Positions 27,183-36,778 of a stretch of DNA of 64,000 nt are shown here, in pieces (the first letter of the stretch is position 1; every line of letters begins with the position of its first letter). The stretch is from Lachnospiraceae bacterium. GTDB lineage: Bacteria > Bacillota > Clostridia > Lachnospirales > Lachnospiraceae. Both the position numbers and the translations under genes were made by a program. The DNA lies in the NCBI GenBank assembly GCA_015056945.1, contig SVFH01000010.1, positions 1-64,000 of the forward strand. The letters run 5' to 3'. Under the pieces are notes generated by a model that saw only the letters and a list, made by a program, of their open reading frames with translations, ran no database searches and was not told where the DNA came from.

Positions 27183-28034
27183 TTATTTTATCCAGTGAAT
27201 CATTTTTCCGATATACATGGCTTTCGAATCTGTCCCGTGACCGACTTCTTTGGTTATTGCAATCGGCATATCTTCTCTTGTTTTTCTTTTCACAAGAGTC
27301 TTTATGTCCGGAAGGCAGTTTTCTTTCTCCATTTCCGTAAAAGTGCCCAGAATAATACCTGCCACATTATCAAGAATACCAAGTTGTTTTAACTGGCAAA
27401 GATACGTCTCCATCTTGGCAACAGTTCCGGTATAACCTTCCAATAAAAGAATTTTTCCTTTCACATCCGGCATGTATTCTGTCCCCGCCAACTTAAGAAA
27501 GCATCTGATATTACCACCAACAACAATCCCCTGCATTTCATCGCCTCTGACAAATTCATAGTCAGGGCAGAACAATTCCTCGCTGTCTTCAAACATAGCT
27601 TTTCCAAACAAATCAATCTGCATATTCTTGTGCGCATAGATAAGATTGCGAATCTGATATAATACGGATGCTTTTCCGGTCTTTTGATAAATAGCATTTA
27701 TCACAGTTGTCAAGTCACTGTATCCCCAAAAAATTTTATCACTTTCGGCAATAACATCGTAATCCAGATACGGCAAAACTCCGTTTGCCAAATCACCGCC
27801 TGAAATATCAAACACTGCTTTGATCTCATCATTACCGTAAAAGTCCATCAGCTCTCGAGCCCGTTCTTCTCCCGATGCACTAAACACATCTTCCTTTTCA
27901 TAAATATACTTACCATACACCGGTACCAGACCTATTCCTGTCAGTGTTTCCGTCAGAAGATCTAACTTTTCCTTATATGATTTCTTTTGACCGTTTGAAC
28001 AGCAAAGAATTCCTATTTTATCACCGGGTTTCAT
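27183..28034 (-). CDS. S66 family LD-carboxypeptidase (LdcA/MccF-like)
   Basis: A 283-residue serine peptidase of the S66 family. The nucleophile Ser106 lies in FWGYSDLTTV. The remaining catalytic Glu and His lie in ILLLEGYTGTV and EVGHGTDS. Family members cut the L-D bond of murein tetrapeptides during cell-wall recycling, or detoxify microcin C-like peptide-nucleotides (MccF). No signal peptide is seen, so it acts in the cytoplasm. It starts 6 bp after the stop of the glycosylase gene, so the two are co-transcribed. The alternative MccF role cannot be excluded. Confidence 0.88.
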   Translation of the reverse strand: MKPGDKIGILCCSNGQKKSYKEKLDLLTETLTGIGLVPVYGKYIYEKEDVFSASGEERARELMDFYGNDEIKAVFDISGGDLANGVLPYLDYDVIAESDKIFWGYSDLTTVINAIYQKTGKASVLYQIRNLIYAHKNMQIDLFGKAMFEDSEELFCPDYEFVRGDEMQGIVVGGNIRCFLKLAGTEYMPDVKGKILLLEGYTGTVAKMETYLCQLKQLGILDNVAGIILGTFTEMEKENCLPDIKTLVKRKTREDMPIAITKEVGHGTDSKAMYIGKMIHWIK

Positions 28035-28040
28035 ATTCTC

Positions 28041-28523
28041 CTAACCTTCCTCCCTAATACATTTCCATACTTCAATCAGACGCTCCGCATGCCAAGCCGC
28101 ATTTGCAGGACTTGTAGACGGAAGACAAACCGCCTCACGTTTTATCTGCGGATAAATATATCTTTGATAAAGCTGTGCCGCCTTCTTTCCGTTCACATAA
28201 ATCTGCCTGATGTCTGCTTTCTTTAAGATTACATTTAAATCATTTGCCGTAACATTTTTAATACTGCTGTCTGAAGAACCGACAATGTCACAGGATTGTA
28301 TGACATCCCATACCGCAATATGATTGGTCAATAAAAATTTCCGTTTTTCCTCAATATCCCCTGGTGTCTCCTGCCCGTAAACTGCCGCAACCACTTTCCA
28401 GAAACGATTCTGCGGATGCCCGTAAAAGAAGCCCTCTTCCCTCGACTTTACAGAAGGAAAACTACCCAGAATTAACACGTTAGAATATTCATCAAAAACC
28501 GGTGAAATCGGATGTTTTGTCAT
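28041..28523 (-). CDS. DNA-deoxyinosine glycosylase (UDG superfamily, family 6)
   Basis: A 160-residue protein of the uracil-DNA glycosylase superfamily. Motif 1, [20 protein letters not shown], and the following PQNRFW match the hypoxanthine-DNA glycosylase group, and LPSTSPANA near the C-terminus is motif 2. These enzymes remove deaminated adenine from DNA. The start at 28523 overlaps the stop of the broken GH95 frame by 4 bp (ATGA). A weak ribosome site, AAGAGA, lies upstream. It is followed closely by the S66 peptidase gene. Confidence 0.85.
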   Translation of the reverse strand: MTKHPISPVFDEYSNVLILGSFPSVKSREEGFFYGHPQNRFWKVVAAVYGQETPGDIEEKRKFLLTNHIAVWDVIQSCDIVGSSDSSIKNVTANDLNVILKKADIRQIYVNGKKAAQLYQRYIYPQIKREAVCLPSTSPANAAWHAERLIEVWKCIREEG

Positions 28524-28837
28524 TTTTTCATCTCTTTTCTGATTATTTTTCCATCTTCCCATTCCATAGAAATCGTATATCCGCCACGCGCTCTCAAACC
28601 GGTGACTTTACCGCTTTTCCACTCTTTCGGAAGTGCCGGAAGTAAAACAATTTCTTCCTCATGACTTTGTAGAAGCATCTCTGCAATACCTGCTGTTACG
28701 CCGAAATTTCCGTCAATTTGAAACGGCGGATAATTATCCAGCAGATTGGGCAAAACAGATATTTCTTTGCTTACTCCCATGCTTCCTTTCTGTGATGTCA
28801 AAAATAGCACACCTGACGGTATGCTATTTCTCATCAT
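28520..28837 (-). pseudogene. C-terminal remnant of a GH95 alpha-L-fucosidase family gene
   Basis: A 105-codon frame whose residues from about 30 on match the end of GH95 enzymes: [20 protein letters not shown], then [20 protein letters not shown] and the terminal beta domain. GH95 proteins are normally about 700-800 residues, so more than 85 percent is missing. The first codons read through the terminator of the gene upstream (28800-28831), which means the 5' part was lost by deletion up to that point. A weak AGGTGG site precedes the ATG, so a short peptide may still be made. It runs into the glycosylase gene with an ATGA overlap. Confidence 0.8.
28800..28831 (-). terminator. Terminator after the sensor-GGDEF gene
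   Basis: AAATAGCA (28802-28809) and TGCTATTT (28822-28829) form the stem, with a TTTTT tract on the minus strand. It lies 30 bp past the GGDEF stop codon and inside the first codons of the broken GH95 frame. Confidence 0.7.
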
Positions 28838-28858
28838 ATTTATAAATCCACCTTGTTA

Positions 28859-30754
28859 TCATTCTTCCGCATGAAGCTTTTTCTTCATAGTATACATTGC
28901 ATCCTCTGCACGAGTCAGACATTCTGACATATTAAGCCTTTCGTTCGGATTCACAATTACATGACCTAAACTTACACGCAATTTATACGGAAGTTGTAAT
29001 TCTTCTGTCATATTCTTCAGATATTTCGCAATTTCTTCCTGCTTTTCGCAAACTTCCTGAGAATCTCTGCACTCTCCTACCATCAAAAACTCATCTCCGC
29101 CATAGCGGACAACAATCCAATCTTCCTGTAAAACTTCCATAATGGCTTTCGCTACGGTTTTTAGTGCAAGATCTCCCTGAATATGTCCAAAATTATCATT
29201 AATATTTTTCATTCTATTTACATCGGCAAACATTAGAGCTGCATATCTGCCTTGCTTATGACATTCTTCCAGGAACGGATATGCGATATTATCGCAGCCC
29301 AAACGATTATATACTCCTGTAAGAGCATCCGTATTGGATAGATACTCCAGTTTATTATTCATTTCATTCATGACAACACCGCGTCGTACATGCCGCAGGT
29401 TCATATTCATATGACGCACCCAGCTATACATGGAATAATCATACATCGTATTCACTTCACTGCCAAACACAACATATCCATACGTCCCTTCGTCACCATA
29501 CAGAGGAAGCATAACATATAATTTACTATCTTTTTCAGCTGTGTCATAGCACGGTACAATACATTCGCATTCCATACTATAGCGACTTGATTCTTCTCCG
29601 TCTTTACGACCATAGATGACATCTATGATTTCCGAATAACCTTCTTCCCGAAGCGGCTCTCCGCCAAGAAGCGAAGAAAAGAAATTATCCACCAGACAGA
29701 TATAAAATTCTTTCCCTTCATAGGTTGCATTCCATGGTGCATTTTTTAAAACCTGGCACAATTGCTGTTCCGAAACAGCCTTTGATATAGTATCCGCCAA
29801 AGCGCATACGTAGAGTCCGATATTAGCGCGACTCAAATAATTATTATAACTGGATCTTCTCTCTGCGGCTACTTTTTCTGATTCCTTTTCCTCGCGTGTA
29901 CAGCCACAACTTTCATTTGGTATAGACTTCGTCGGGACATAATTCTCATTTTGACAGGTATTATGATTTATCTTATCAAAAATATATTCAACAGCACGAT
30001 ATCCTAAATTTTCCCAATTTCGGTCAACCGTTGCAATCGAAGGCGAATATGCCTCCGCTGTACTCAAATGATCAAACCCGGTTACAATCACATCATCCGG
30101 AACAACATAACCTGCTTTTTCCAAAACATTACATGCTCCCATTGCCATCATATCATTGGCTGCAACAACTGCGTCCGGAAGACTCTTTTGCTTCTCTAGC
30201 CATTTCGGCATTAAACGTTCCACTTCAGCAACATTCCAGTTACAAATCAAAACGTCTTCCGCCTTCAATTGTAACCCTTTATCTATAAGTGCATCTTCTA
30301 ATGCACTCTTACGAATTTGATTTTCCTCATGGTCAACCGGTCCGCTGATAAACAGTATTCTCCGAACATCATGTTTCTCAATCAAGTGATCACACAAATT
30401 CCTCATTCCCGAATAATTATCAGAACCCAAAAAAGGAATTCCTTCTATCTTGTACTCTAAACTGATTACCGGGATATCAGCTCCTGCAAATTTTTTCTTT
30501 ACAAATTCAAATTCTTCCGCCAGATGAAAAGTATTAGACAATAAAATATAACCATCAAATGAAGAGCATTCAGAAAGATTAAAGATATTTGCCTCTCCGA
30601 CACTATGCTCATATGTATCATCATTTACAGAATAATTCATAAAAAAGAAAATATCCGCCCCATAGCTCTCTGCCGCTTGACGTATACCTTTCAGAACCAC
30701 TTTCAGATATTCAACACTCCACCCATTTCCTAAAACAGCGATTCGTTTTTTCAT
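28859..30754 (-). CDS. LacI-type ligand-binding domain fused to a GGDEF diguanylate cyclase
   Basis: A 631-residue cytoplasmic signalling protein. Residues about 1-290 resemble the sugar-binding half of LacI/PurR regulators (periplasmic-binding-protein fold), ending VIVTGFDHLSTAEAYSPSIA, but the DNA-binding helix-turn-helix is absent. A linker region with a possible GAF-like domain (about 310-450) follows. A GGDEF domain (about 470-631) has the intact motif RYGGDEFLMVG at 552-556, so it should make cyclic di-GMP. No RxxD product-inhibition site is seen at the usual position. No signal peptide is present, so it should sense a cytoplasmic ligand. I start at 30754, where GGAGAAAAG precedes the ATG. 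Proteins of this plan occur in other Lachnospiraceae. Confidence 0.85.
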   Translation of the reverse strand: MKKRIAVLGNGWSVEYLKVVLKGIRQAAESYGADIFFFMNYSVNDDTYEHSVGEANIFNLSECSSFDGYILLSNTFHLAEEFEFVKKKFAGADIPVISLEYKIEGIPFLGSDNYSGMRNLCDHLIEKHDVRRILFISGPVDHEENQIRKSALEDALIDKGLQLKAEDVLICNWNVAEVERLMPKWLEKQKSLPDAVVAANDMMAMGACNVLEKAGYVVPDDVIVTGFDHLSTAEAYSPSIATVDRNWENLGYRAVEYIFDKINHNTCQNENYVPTKSIPNESCGCTREEKESEKVAAERRSSYNNYLSRANIGLYVCALADTISKAVSEQQLCQVLKNAPWNATYEGKEFYICLVDNFFSSLLGGEPLREEGYSEIIDVIYGRKDGEESSRYSMECECIVPCYDTAEKDSKLYVMLPLYGDEGTYGYVVFGSEVNTMYDYSMYSWVRHMNMNLRHVRRGVVMNEMNNKLEYLSNTDALTGVYNRLGCDNIAYPFLEECHKQGRYAALMFADVNRMKNINDNFGHIQGDLALKTVAKAIMEVLQEDWIVVRYGGDEFLMVGECRDSQEVCEKQEEIAKYLKNMTEELQLPYKLRVSLGHVIVNPNERLNMSECLTRAEDAMYTMKKKLHAEE

Positions 30755-30797
30755 AGACTTTTCTCCACCCCGCCAAAAGAACGCTTCTTTTCCCAAT

Positions 30798-30826
30798 ATT
30801 ATATACCTCAATCAGACAAAAATCAA
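30798..30826 (-). promoter_or_regulatory. Promoter of the sensor-GGDEF gene
   Basis: On the minus strand TTGATT (30821-30826) and TATAAT (30798-30803) are 17 bp apart, about 45 bp before the start codon. Confidence 0.75.
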
Positions 30827-31031
30827 TGAGTTCTGTCATTTCGCATATTTTTTTATTTTTATTTGTTTTCTTTCAATAATCCATGTCTTTTTCGCACAAA
30901 TCAAAAAGTACCATGCCAATGTCATTTCGTTAAGAAACATAGAAAACAGCAGGTCCTTTTATGACTTTTATGCAATTATTAGTTTATCTTCATTTGGAAA
31001 AGAGTTCATTTACCGCGAAAGGATTGTTTGA
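30827..31031. other. Non-coding stretch between the GGDEF promoter and the large inverted repeat
   Basis: No gene is visible. A 10-mer, ATTGTTTGAG (31023-31032), at its right end is repeated in inverted orientation at 31191-31200, bracketing the large hairpin. Together with 31092-31266, more than 400 bp here lacks genes. Confidence 0.4.
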
Positions 31032-31091
31032 GCCCAACTTATGCAAAAAAGAGAACATGCTATCATGTTCTCTTTTTTGCATAAGTTGGGC
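31032..31091. repeat. Perfect 28-bp inverted repeat, terminator-like core
   Basis: Arms 31032-31059 and 31064-31091 are exact reverse complements around a four-base loop. The inner part (GAGAACATG / CATGTTCTC) plus the A/T runs looks like a bidirectional terminator. The outer 13 bp of each arm (GCCCAACTTATGC) extend well beyond what a terminator needs. It lies about 175 bp past the valS stop. Confidence 0.85.
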
Positions 31092-31266
31092 GAGTTTACC
31101 GGAAACGGCCCAAAATAAACCCTTTTTCAATGTTAGATAATCTTTAATTGTATAACAGAATAAAAAGTCGCCCTATGTGGTAAGCACATTTTCTCAAACA
31201 ATTTTGGGCAAGCAGTCTCTATCGAAAAAACATACAGACAAGACATTCTACGCATTCTCCAAAAAC
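31092..31266. other. Non-coding stretch downstream of valS
   Basis: No gene is supported. The segment separates the valS stop codon from the large inverted repeat and carries the inverted copy of the 10-mer ATTGTTTGAG (31191-31200). It could be valS 3' untranslated sequence or the inside of a small mobile remnant. Confidence 0.35.
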
Positions 31267-33909
31267 TTATTTCAACTGCGCGAGTCTTTCTTTTACCTGC
31301 TCCATCATCTGTGTATATTTCTCAAGTTTTGCCTTTTCTTCTTCAATCTTTGCGGCAGGAGCTTTCGAAACAAAATTTTGATTATTCAACATACCGTTAA
31401 CACGAGCAAGCTCACCAGCAAGCTTCTTCTCTTCCTTTTCAAGGCGTTCGATTTCCTGTGCAATATCAACAAGCTCGGCAAACGGAATATAAATATTTGC
31501 ATTTGCAATTACAACAGACACCGCATCATCTGCAATTCCTGCTTTATCAGCCTGAACCTTTACCTCTGACGCATATGCCAAAGATGCAAAGAAGAGCTTA
31601 CCTTCTTCAAAAATTGCTCTCATTTCAGGTTTTTCTGATACTACAAATACCTGTGCCTTCTTAGAAGGAGCAACATTCATGGAAGTTCTTACATTTCTGA
31701 TGCCGCGGATTGCTTCTTTCATAATTTCGATTTCTTTTTCTTCTTTTTCGAAACTTCTCTCCTTGGCATATACCGGCCATGAAGATATCATAATAGATTC
31801 TTCTTCTGACTGTAATGTACAGAAAATCTCTTCCGTAACAAACGGCATATACGGATGTAATAATTTCAATGCATCAATCAATACTGTCTTTAATGTCCAA
31901 AGTGCTGCATTAGAAGACACTTTATTATCTGAAGCATACAATCTCGGTTTAACCATTTCGATATACCAGTCACAGAATTCATCCCAAATGAAATCATATA
32001 CCTTCTGTACTGCAATACCAAGTTCAAAGCTTTCCATATTATCCGTAACTTCTTTTATTACGTTGTTAAGCTTTGAAAGAATCCATTTATCTACCGGCTC
32101 TAATTCATTTGCCGCCGGAACGGTAACTTCTTTGCCTTCCATATTCATCATGATGAAACGGGACGCATTCCAAAGCTTGTTGCCGAAATTACGGTTTGCT
32201 TCCACTCTTTCATAATAGAAACGCATATCATTTCCGGGTGCATTACCGGTAATAAGTGTCAAACGAAGGGCATCCGCACCATACTGCTCAATAACCTCCA
32301 ACGGATCAATACCGTTACCCAACGACTTACTCATCTTACGTCCCTGGGAATCTCTTACAAGTCCGTGGAATAATACTGTTTTAAAAGGTTTCTCATTCAT
32401 ATGTTCAAATCCAGAGAAGATCATACGGATTACCCAGAAAAAGATAATATCGTATCCGGTAACCAGTACATCCGTCGGATAGAAATATTCCAAATCCTTG
32501 GTCTTTTCAGGCCAGCCAAGTGTAGAAAACGGCCAGAGTGCAGAAGAGAACCATGTATCCAAAGTATCAGGATCCTGTGTGAAATGTGTTTTTCCGCATT
32601 TCGGACAAACAGAAGGTGCTTCCTTAGCAACTACAATCTCACCACAATCATCACAATAATATGCAGGAATTCTGTGTCCCCACCAAAGCTGTCTGGAAAT
32701 ACACCAGTCTCTTATATTGTCAGTCCAATTGAAATATGTCTTTTCCATACGATCCGGAATCAATTTAATATCACCGTTTCTAACTGCTTCTGCTGCCGGC
32801 TTAATTAACTCATCCATTTTAACGAACCATTGCTGTTTCACCAAAGGCTCTACCGTTGTCTTACAACGATCGTGCGTTCCAACATTATGTGTATGATCTT
32901 CAATACCTACAAGAAGTCCCATGTCATCAAGTTCCTGTACAATGAGCTTTCTTGCTTCGTATCTGTCCATACCTTCAAACTTGCCACCATTTCCGTTAAT
33001 GGTTGCATCATCATTCATAATATTAATAATTTCAAGTCCGTGACGCTGTCCGACACCGAAGTCATTCGGGTCATGTGCAGGTGTAATCTTAACAACACCG
33101 GTACCGAATTCGCGATCTACATAAGAATCTGCAAGAATGGGAATTTCACGGTTTACAAACGGAAGAAGAACTTTCTTTCCGATTAAGTGTGCATATCTTT
33201 CATCATCAGGATGAACGGCAACTGCAGTATCTCCAAGCATAGTTTCCGGACGGGTTGTTGCAAATGTAAGGAATTCATCCGTTCCTACAATAGGGTACTT
33301 AATATGCCAGAAATGACCTGCCTGCTCCTCATATTCAACTTCCGCATCAGAAATGGAAGTATTACAAACGGGGCACCAGTTAATAATTCTGGAGCCTTTG
33401 TAAATATATCCTTTTTCATGCATCTTAACGAATACTTCGGTAACAGCTTTGTTACAGCCTTCATCCATTGTGAAACGTTCACGTTCCCAGTCACAGGAAG
33501 AACCGAGTTTCTTTAACTGACTGATAATTCTGCCACCGTACTCACGCTTCCAGTCCCATGCGCGTTCCAAGAATTTCTCACGACCAAGGTCATTCTTATC
33601 AATCCCCTCTTCTTTAAGCTTCTCGATAATCTTTACTTCCGTCGCAATACTTGCATGGTCGGTACCGGGCTGCCATAATGCATTATAACCCTGCATTCTT
33701 TTAAATCTGATTAAGATATCCTGCATGGTATTATCAAGTGCATGACCCATATGAAGCTGTCCCGTAATATTGGGAGGCGGAATTACGATGGTAAAAGGTT
33801 TCTTGGTTTCATCCACTTCCGCATGGAAATATCCTTTTTCCATCCACTTCGCATAGAGACGGTCTTCCAATCCGTGCGGGTCATATGTTTTTGCTAATTC
33901 TTTGCCCAT
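31267..33909 (-). CDS. valS: Valyl-tRNA synthetase
   Basis: An 880-residue class I aminoacyl-tRNA synthetase of normal bacterial length, charging tRNA-Val in the cytoplasm. The HIGH-type motif is in [20 protein letters not shown], the KMSKS loop in [11 protein letters not shown], and the editing domain has [20 protein letters not shown]. Zinc-type cysteines occur in WCPVCNTS and CPKCG. The C-terminal coiled-coil arm is present ([20 protein letters not shown]). I start at 33909 ([10 protein letters not shown]); the upstream TTG at 33942 falls within a leader hairpin. The ribosome site (AAGAGA) is weak. No T-box is visible upstream. Confidence 0.96.
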   Translation of the reverse strand: MGKELAKTYDPHGLEDRLYAKWMEKGYFHAEVDETKKPFTIVIPPPNITGQLHMGHALDNTMQDILIRFKRMQGYNALWQPGTDHASIATEVKIIEKLKEEGIDKNDLGREKFLERAWDWKREYGGRIISQLKKLGSSCDWERERFTMDEGCNKAVTEVFVKMHEKGYIYKGSRIINWCPVCNTSISDAEVEYEEQAGHFWHIKYPIVGTDEFLTFATTRPETMLGDTAVAVHPDDERYAHLIGKKVLLPFVNREIPILADSYVDREFGTGVVKITPAHDPNDFGVGQRHGLEIINIMNDDATINGNGGKFEGMDRYEARKLIVQELDDMGLLVGIEDHTHNVGTHDRCKTTVEPLVKQQWFVKMDELIKPAAEAVRNGDIKLIPDRMEKTYFNWTDNIRDWCISRQLWWGHRIPAYYCDDCGEIVVAKEAPSVCPKCGKTHFTQDPDTLDTWFSSALWPFSTLGWPEKTKDLEYFYPTDVLVTGYDIIFFWVIRMIFSGFEHMNEKPFKTVLFHGLVRDSQGRKMSKSLGNGIDPLEVIEQYGADALRLTLITGNAPGNDMRFYYERVEANRNFGNKLWNASRFIMMNMEGKEVTVPAANELEPVDKWILSKLNNVIKEVTDNMESFELGIAVQKVYDFIWDEFCDWYIEMVKPRLYASDNKVSSNAALWTLKTVLIDALKLLHPYMPFVTEEIFCTLQSEEESIMISSWPVYAKERSFEKEEKEIEIMKEAIRGIRNVRTSMNVAPSKKAQVFVVSEKPEMRAIFEEGKLFFASLAYASEVKVQADKAGIADDAVSVVIANANIYIPFAELVDIAQEIERLEKEEKKLAGELARVNGMLNNQNFVSKAPAAKIEEEKAKLEKYTQMMEQVKERLAQLK

Positions 33910-33921
33910 TTTTTTCTCTTG

Positions 33922-33953
33922 GTTAATCCTGCCTTCCGGCAAAAAGGATTAAC
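33922..33953 (-). promoter_or_regulatory. Leader hairpin just before the valS start codon
   Basis: GTTAATCC (33922-33929) pairs with GGATTAAC (33946-33953), and an inner GCC/GGC pair makes a compound stem. It ends 12 nt before the valS ATG, where it could affect ribosome access. It lacks the specifier and TGGNACC features of a T-box. Confidence 0.55.
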
Positions 33954-34018
33954 ACTTCCTTTCTTCAATTATGTTAGACGCATACATTCTGCGCAATGAT
34001 ACAATTTAACAAGAATAC

Positions 34019-34047
34019 ATTATAACGTCTCTGTCGTTTTTTTTCAA
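34019..34047 (-). promoter_or_regulatory. Promoter of valS
   Basis: On the minus strand TTGAAA (34042-34047) and TATAAT (34019-34024) are exactly 17 bp apart, a near-consensus promoter. It implies a leader of about 100 nt, too short for a T-box riboswitch. Confidence 0.8.
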
Positions 34048-34092
34048 CCTTTTTCGTCCTGAATACTCTCGGAAAGCGCCTTTCGAAGGTTT

Positions 34093-36606
34093 TTATTTGA
34101 ATTCTTCCCAGAACTCTGCAACTGCTTCTCCTACGTTTACCTCATTAACAACCGTATAATATTGCCATTCTTTCGGGAAAAGTTTCTGATATTCCATTTC
34201 CAGAAAACGGTCCTCCAGCAATACGACAATTCCTACATCTTCTGCAGTCCTTATTACTCTGCCCGCAGCCTGAAACACTTTATTTACGCCGGGATATTTA
34301 TAGGCATAGTCAAATCCTTTCCCCTCTTCATCGAAATAATCTTTCAGAATCTTACGTTCCGTACACACCTGCGGCAAGCCGTTCCCGACAATGATTGCGC
34401 CAATCAGCGCATCCCCTTTCAAATCGATTCCTTCTGAGAAAATACCCCCCATTACACAAAAGGCAACCAGAGTCCTCTTTCGTATCGGCAACATTGCGCC
34501 GTCCGTTTCCTGATGAATTCCCGTTTCATAAAACCGTGCCAAAAATGCTTCTCGCTGCTCTTCATTCATATACTCACTCTGTAGCAGCCACTCTGCATCC
34601 ATTTGTGAAAAACGTTCACTACAGATACGAAATACGCGTCCTGCAAAGGCATGTGACGGAAAAAATACAATATAATTACCGGACTGTTGTTCTATAATCT
34701 CCTGAATATGTGACGCAATCCTCTGATACATATCTTCATTGCGCTTCGTATATTTGCTGGTTACATCCCTTGCAATAAACAATCCGCGTCTTGACGGATC
34801 AAACGTCGAATGTGCATATACCTCATAATCGTCCTTATTGCCTCCAAGCAAAGTCTTATAATACTGTATAGGAAGAAAAGTAGCCGAAAACAGAATAGAA
34901 CTCACTCCCCGCTCCATACATCTTCGCAAATGATTCTCCGGACTGACACAAAAAAGTTTACAGAAAAAAGAACCTTGCTCGTCAAAAGTCGTATAAACCC
35001 GATATTTGTCATCTATAGTTTCTAAAATAAGCATGAAATGCGACAATTTAAAATATAAATCCAAAATGATTTCCCGCAGTTCCCCGGGCTGTGTACATTC
35101 TTCCAGATATTTGGAAATCTTTCCGTGCGCATTCCCCACTGCCATGATGAAATCATTCACTTCTTCCACCTGCTCATATTCTTCATATTCTGTGTCACAT
35201 TCTCTCTTTAATGCAAGGAAATGCCTGTTTACACGCTCGAGCGCTTTCACAATCGCATTGGCATGATAAGGCGTGATTTCCGTCCCTTTTCCTAATGACG
35301 CATAGTTCTTAATTTCCTTACGCACCGTCATAATCTCTTCTTTTACCAAATGGGCGGAATACATCTCTCTGCCCCGTTCCAAAAGATTATGTGCTTCATC
35401 CACAAGAAAGAAATAACGTCCCGGTGAAGAAGTTTCAAAAAAACGTTTCAAGTAAACATGCGGATCAAATAAATAATTGTAATCACAAACAATTCCGTCT
35501 GCAAATAAACTCATATCAAGGCTGAATTCAAAAGGACACACCTCGTGCTTGAGCGCATATTCGGATATTTTCTCCCGTGTAAAAGAATCTTCTCCCGTCA
35601 GCAAATCATAAACCGCTTCATTAATACGGTCATAGTGGCCTTTGGCATAAGGACAGGCATCCGGATTACAGACCGCTTTATCTAAAGGACATATTTTTTC
35701 TTTTGCAGTCAGCAGAACCGTTTTCATCCGTAATCCGCTCTCTCTTAACAAATCAAACGTATCAATTGCAACTGTACGTGTTATTGTTTTGGCCGTTAAA
35801 TAAAAAATCTTCTCTGCTTTACCTTCTCCGACTGCCTTTATGGCAGGAAACAAAGTTGATATTGTTTTGCCGACTCCGGTCGGAGCCTGAATAAACAATT
35901 TCTTTTTATGACAGATGGTACTGTACACATGTGTCATAAGTTCTTTCTGGCCGTCACGGTACGAAAAAGGAAACTGCAATTCCTGAACGGAATGTGTCCG
36001 AATCTGCTCCCATTCATATTGAAAATCGGCCCATTTTATATATTGACCCATTAGGTCGCTAAACCACTGCAATAACATCGGATAACTGTAACAATAAGTA
36101 AAATAGCGTATTTCTTCGCTATCCATATTGCAATATGTCATCCGAACGCCCATCTGACCAAGCTGGTATGAATGGGCATAAAAAAAAGCGTAACACATTG
36201 CTTGCGCAAGATGTACCTGCTCCGGTTCTTTTAACAAAGAGACATCCCGATACGTCCCTTTGATTTCATCTATAACGTAAATATATTCATCAATGACATC
36301 CGTGTCATCTGCAAGCAAAAACAAATTTCCCTGTCCAAACCTATCTTCCAAAAGCTGTTCCCGTTCCCTCTGAAATACGCCGTCCGCCCTGCCTTCTACA
36401 ATAATGCTGTAATCCTCTGTCATATATTCATAGGAAAGTGAAACTTCTGCTGCGTATCCGCTTCCTGCGGCTTTCTGGAGTTTACGGTGAATTCTGCCGC
36501 CTTCCTGCATTGCATTTTCTGACAGTTTCCCTACGTGTCGGTTATCAATATCACCGGCACGTAATAAAAACTCAACCAGATTACGCACAGAAATATGCAG
36601 TTTCAC
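34093..36606 (-). CDS. Rad3/XPD-type DNA helicase with N-terminal PD-(D/E)XK nuclease-like domain
   Basis: An 837-residue superfamily 2 helicase. Residues about 1-200 resemble a Cas4/RecB-type nuclease: Asp75 in VEGRADGVF and the Glu-x-Lys pair in VIDEIKGTYR (Asp113, Glu114, Lys116). The helicase has Walker A APTGVGKTIST (Lys247), the DEAH box FLVDEAHNLL, and a cluster of four cysteines in EKICPLDKAVCNPDACPYAK plus EVCPFEFS, as expected for the XPD iron-sulfur domain. The C-terminal half has GIFSEGIDLKGD and AAGRVIRTAED motif VI. It likely unwinds and perhaps cuts damaged or flapped DNA. The gene is alone, upstream of valS. Confidence 0.9.
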   Translation of the reverse strand: MKLHISVRNLVEFLLRAGDIDNRHVGKLSENAMQEGGRIHRKLQKAAGSGYAAEVSLSYEYMTEDYSIIVEGRADGVFQREREQLLEDRFGQGNLFLLADDTDVIDEYIYVIDEIKGTYRDVSLLKEPEQVHLAQAMCYAFFYAHSYQLGQMGVRMTYCNMDSEEIRYFTYCYSYPMLLQWFSDLMGQYIKWADFQYEWEQIRTHSVQELQFPFSYRDGQKELMTHVYSTICHKKKLFIQAPTGVGKTISTLFPAIKAVGEGKAEKIFYLTAKTITRTVAIDTFDLLRESGLRMKTVLLTAKEKICPLDKAVCNPDACPYAKGHYDRINEAVYDLLTGEDSFTREKISEYALKHEVCPFEFSLDMSLFADGIVCDYNYLFDPHVYLKRFFETSSPGRYFFLVDEAHNLLERGREMYSAHLVKEEIMTVRKEIKNYASLGKGTEITPYHANAIVKALERVNRHFLALKRECDTEYEEYEQVEEVNDFIMAVGNAHGKISKYLEECTQPGELREIILDLYFKLSHFMLILETIDDKYRVYTTFDEQGSFFCKLFCVSPENHLRRCMERGVSSILFSATFLPIQYYKTLLGGNKDDYEVYAHSTFDPSRRGLFIARDVTSKYTKRNEDMYQRIASHIQEIIEQQSGNYIVFFPSHAFAGRVFRICSERFSQMDAEWLLQSEYMNEEQREAFLARFYETGIHQETDGAMLPIRKRTLVAFCVMGGIFSEGIDLKGDALIGAIIVGNGLPQVCTERKILKDYFDEEGKGFDYAYKYPGVNKVFQAAGRVIRTAEDVGIVVLLEDRFLEMEYQKLFPKEWQYYTVVNEVNVGEAVAEFWEEFK

Positions 36607-36756
36607 CGTATCACTCCTCCTTTTTCAAAATGTCTGTTCTCTCTCTTTCTGCGTTAAAACCATTCTACCATAACAATCACTTGCAGGCAATACCCGAGAC
36701 GAACATTTGTTCTTTTTCTTTTTCCATGTCTTTTAGCATCCGCAAGGTTCCACCGT

Positions 36757-36778
36757 AAAAATGATATGTTTCATTTTT
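36757..36778 (-). terminator. Terminator overlapping the end of the CPBP protease gene
   Basis: AAAAATGA (36757-36764) and TCATTTTT (36771-36778) form an 8-bp stem whose right arm contains the stop codon. A T-run follows on the minus strand. Confidence 0.6.

Noticed and set aside
33910-34092. T-box riboswitch upstream of valS
   Set aside because: The leader is too short and lacks a TGGNACC antiterminator sequence.
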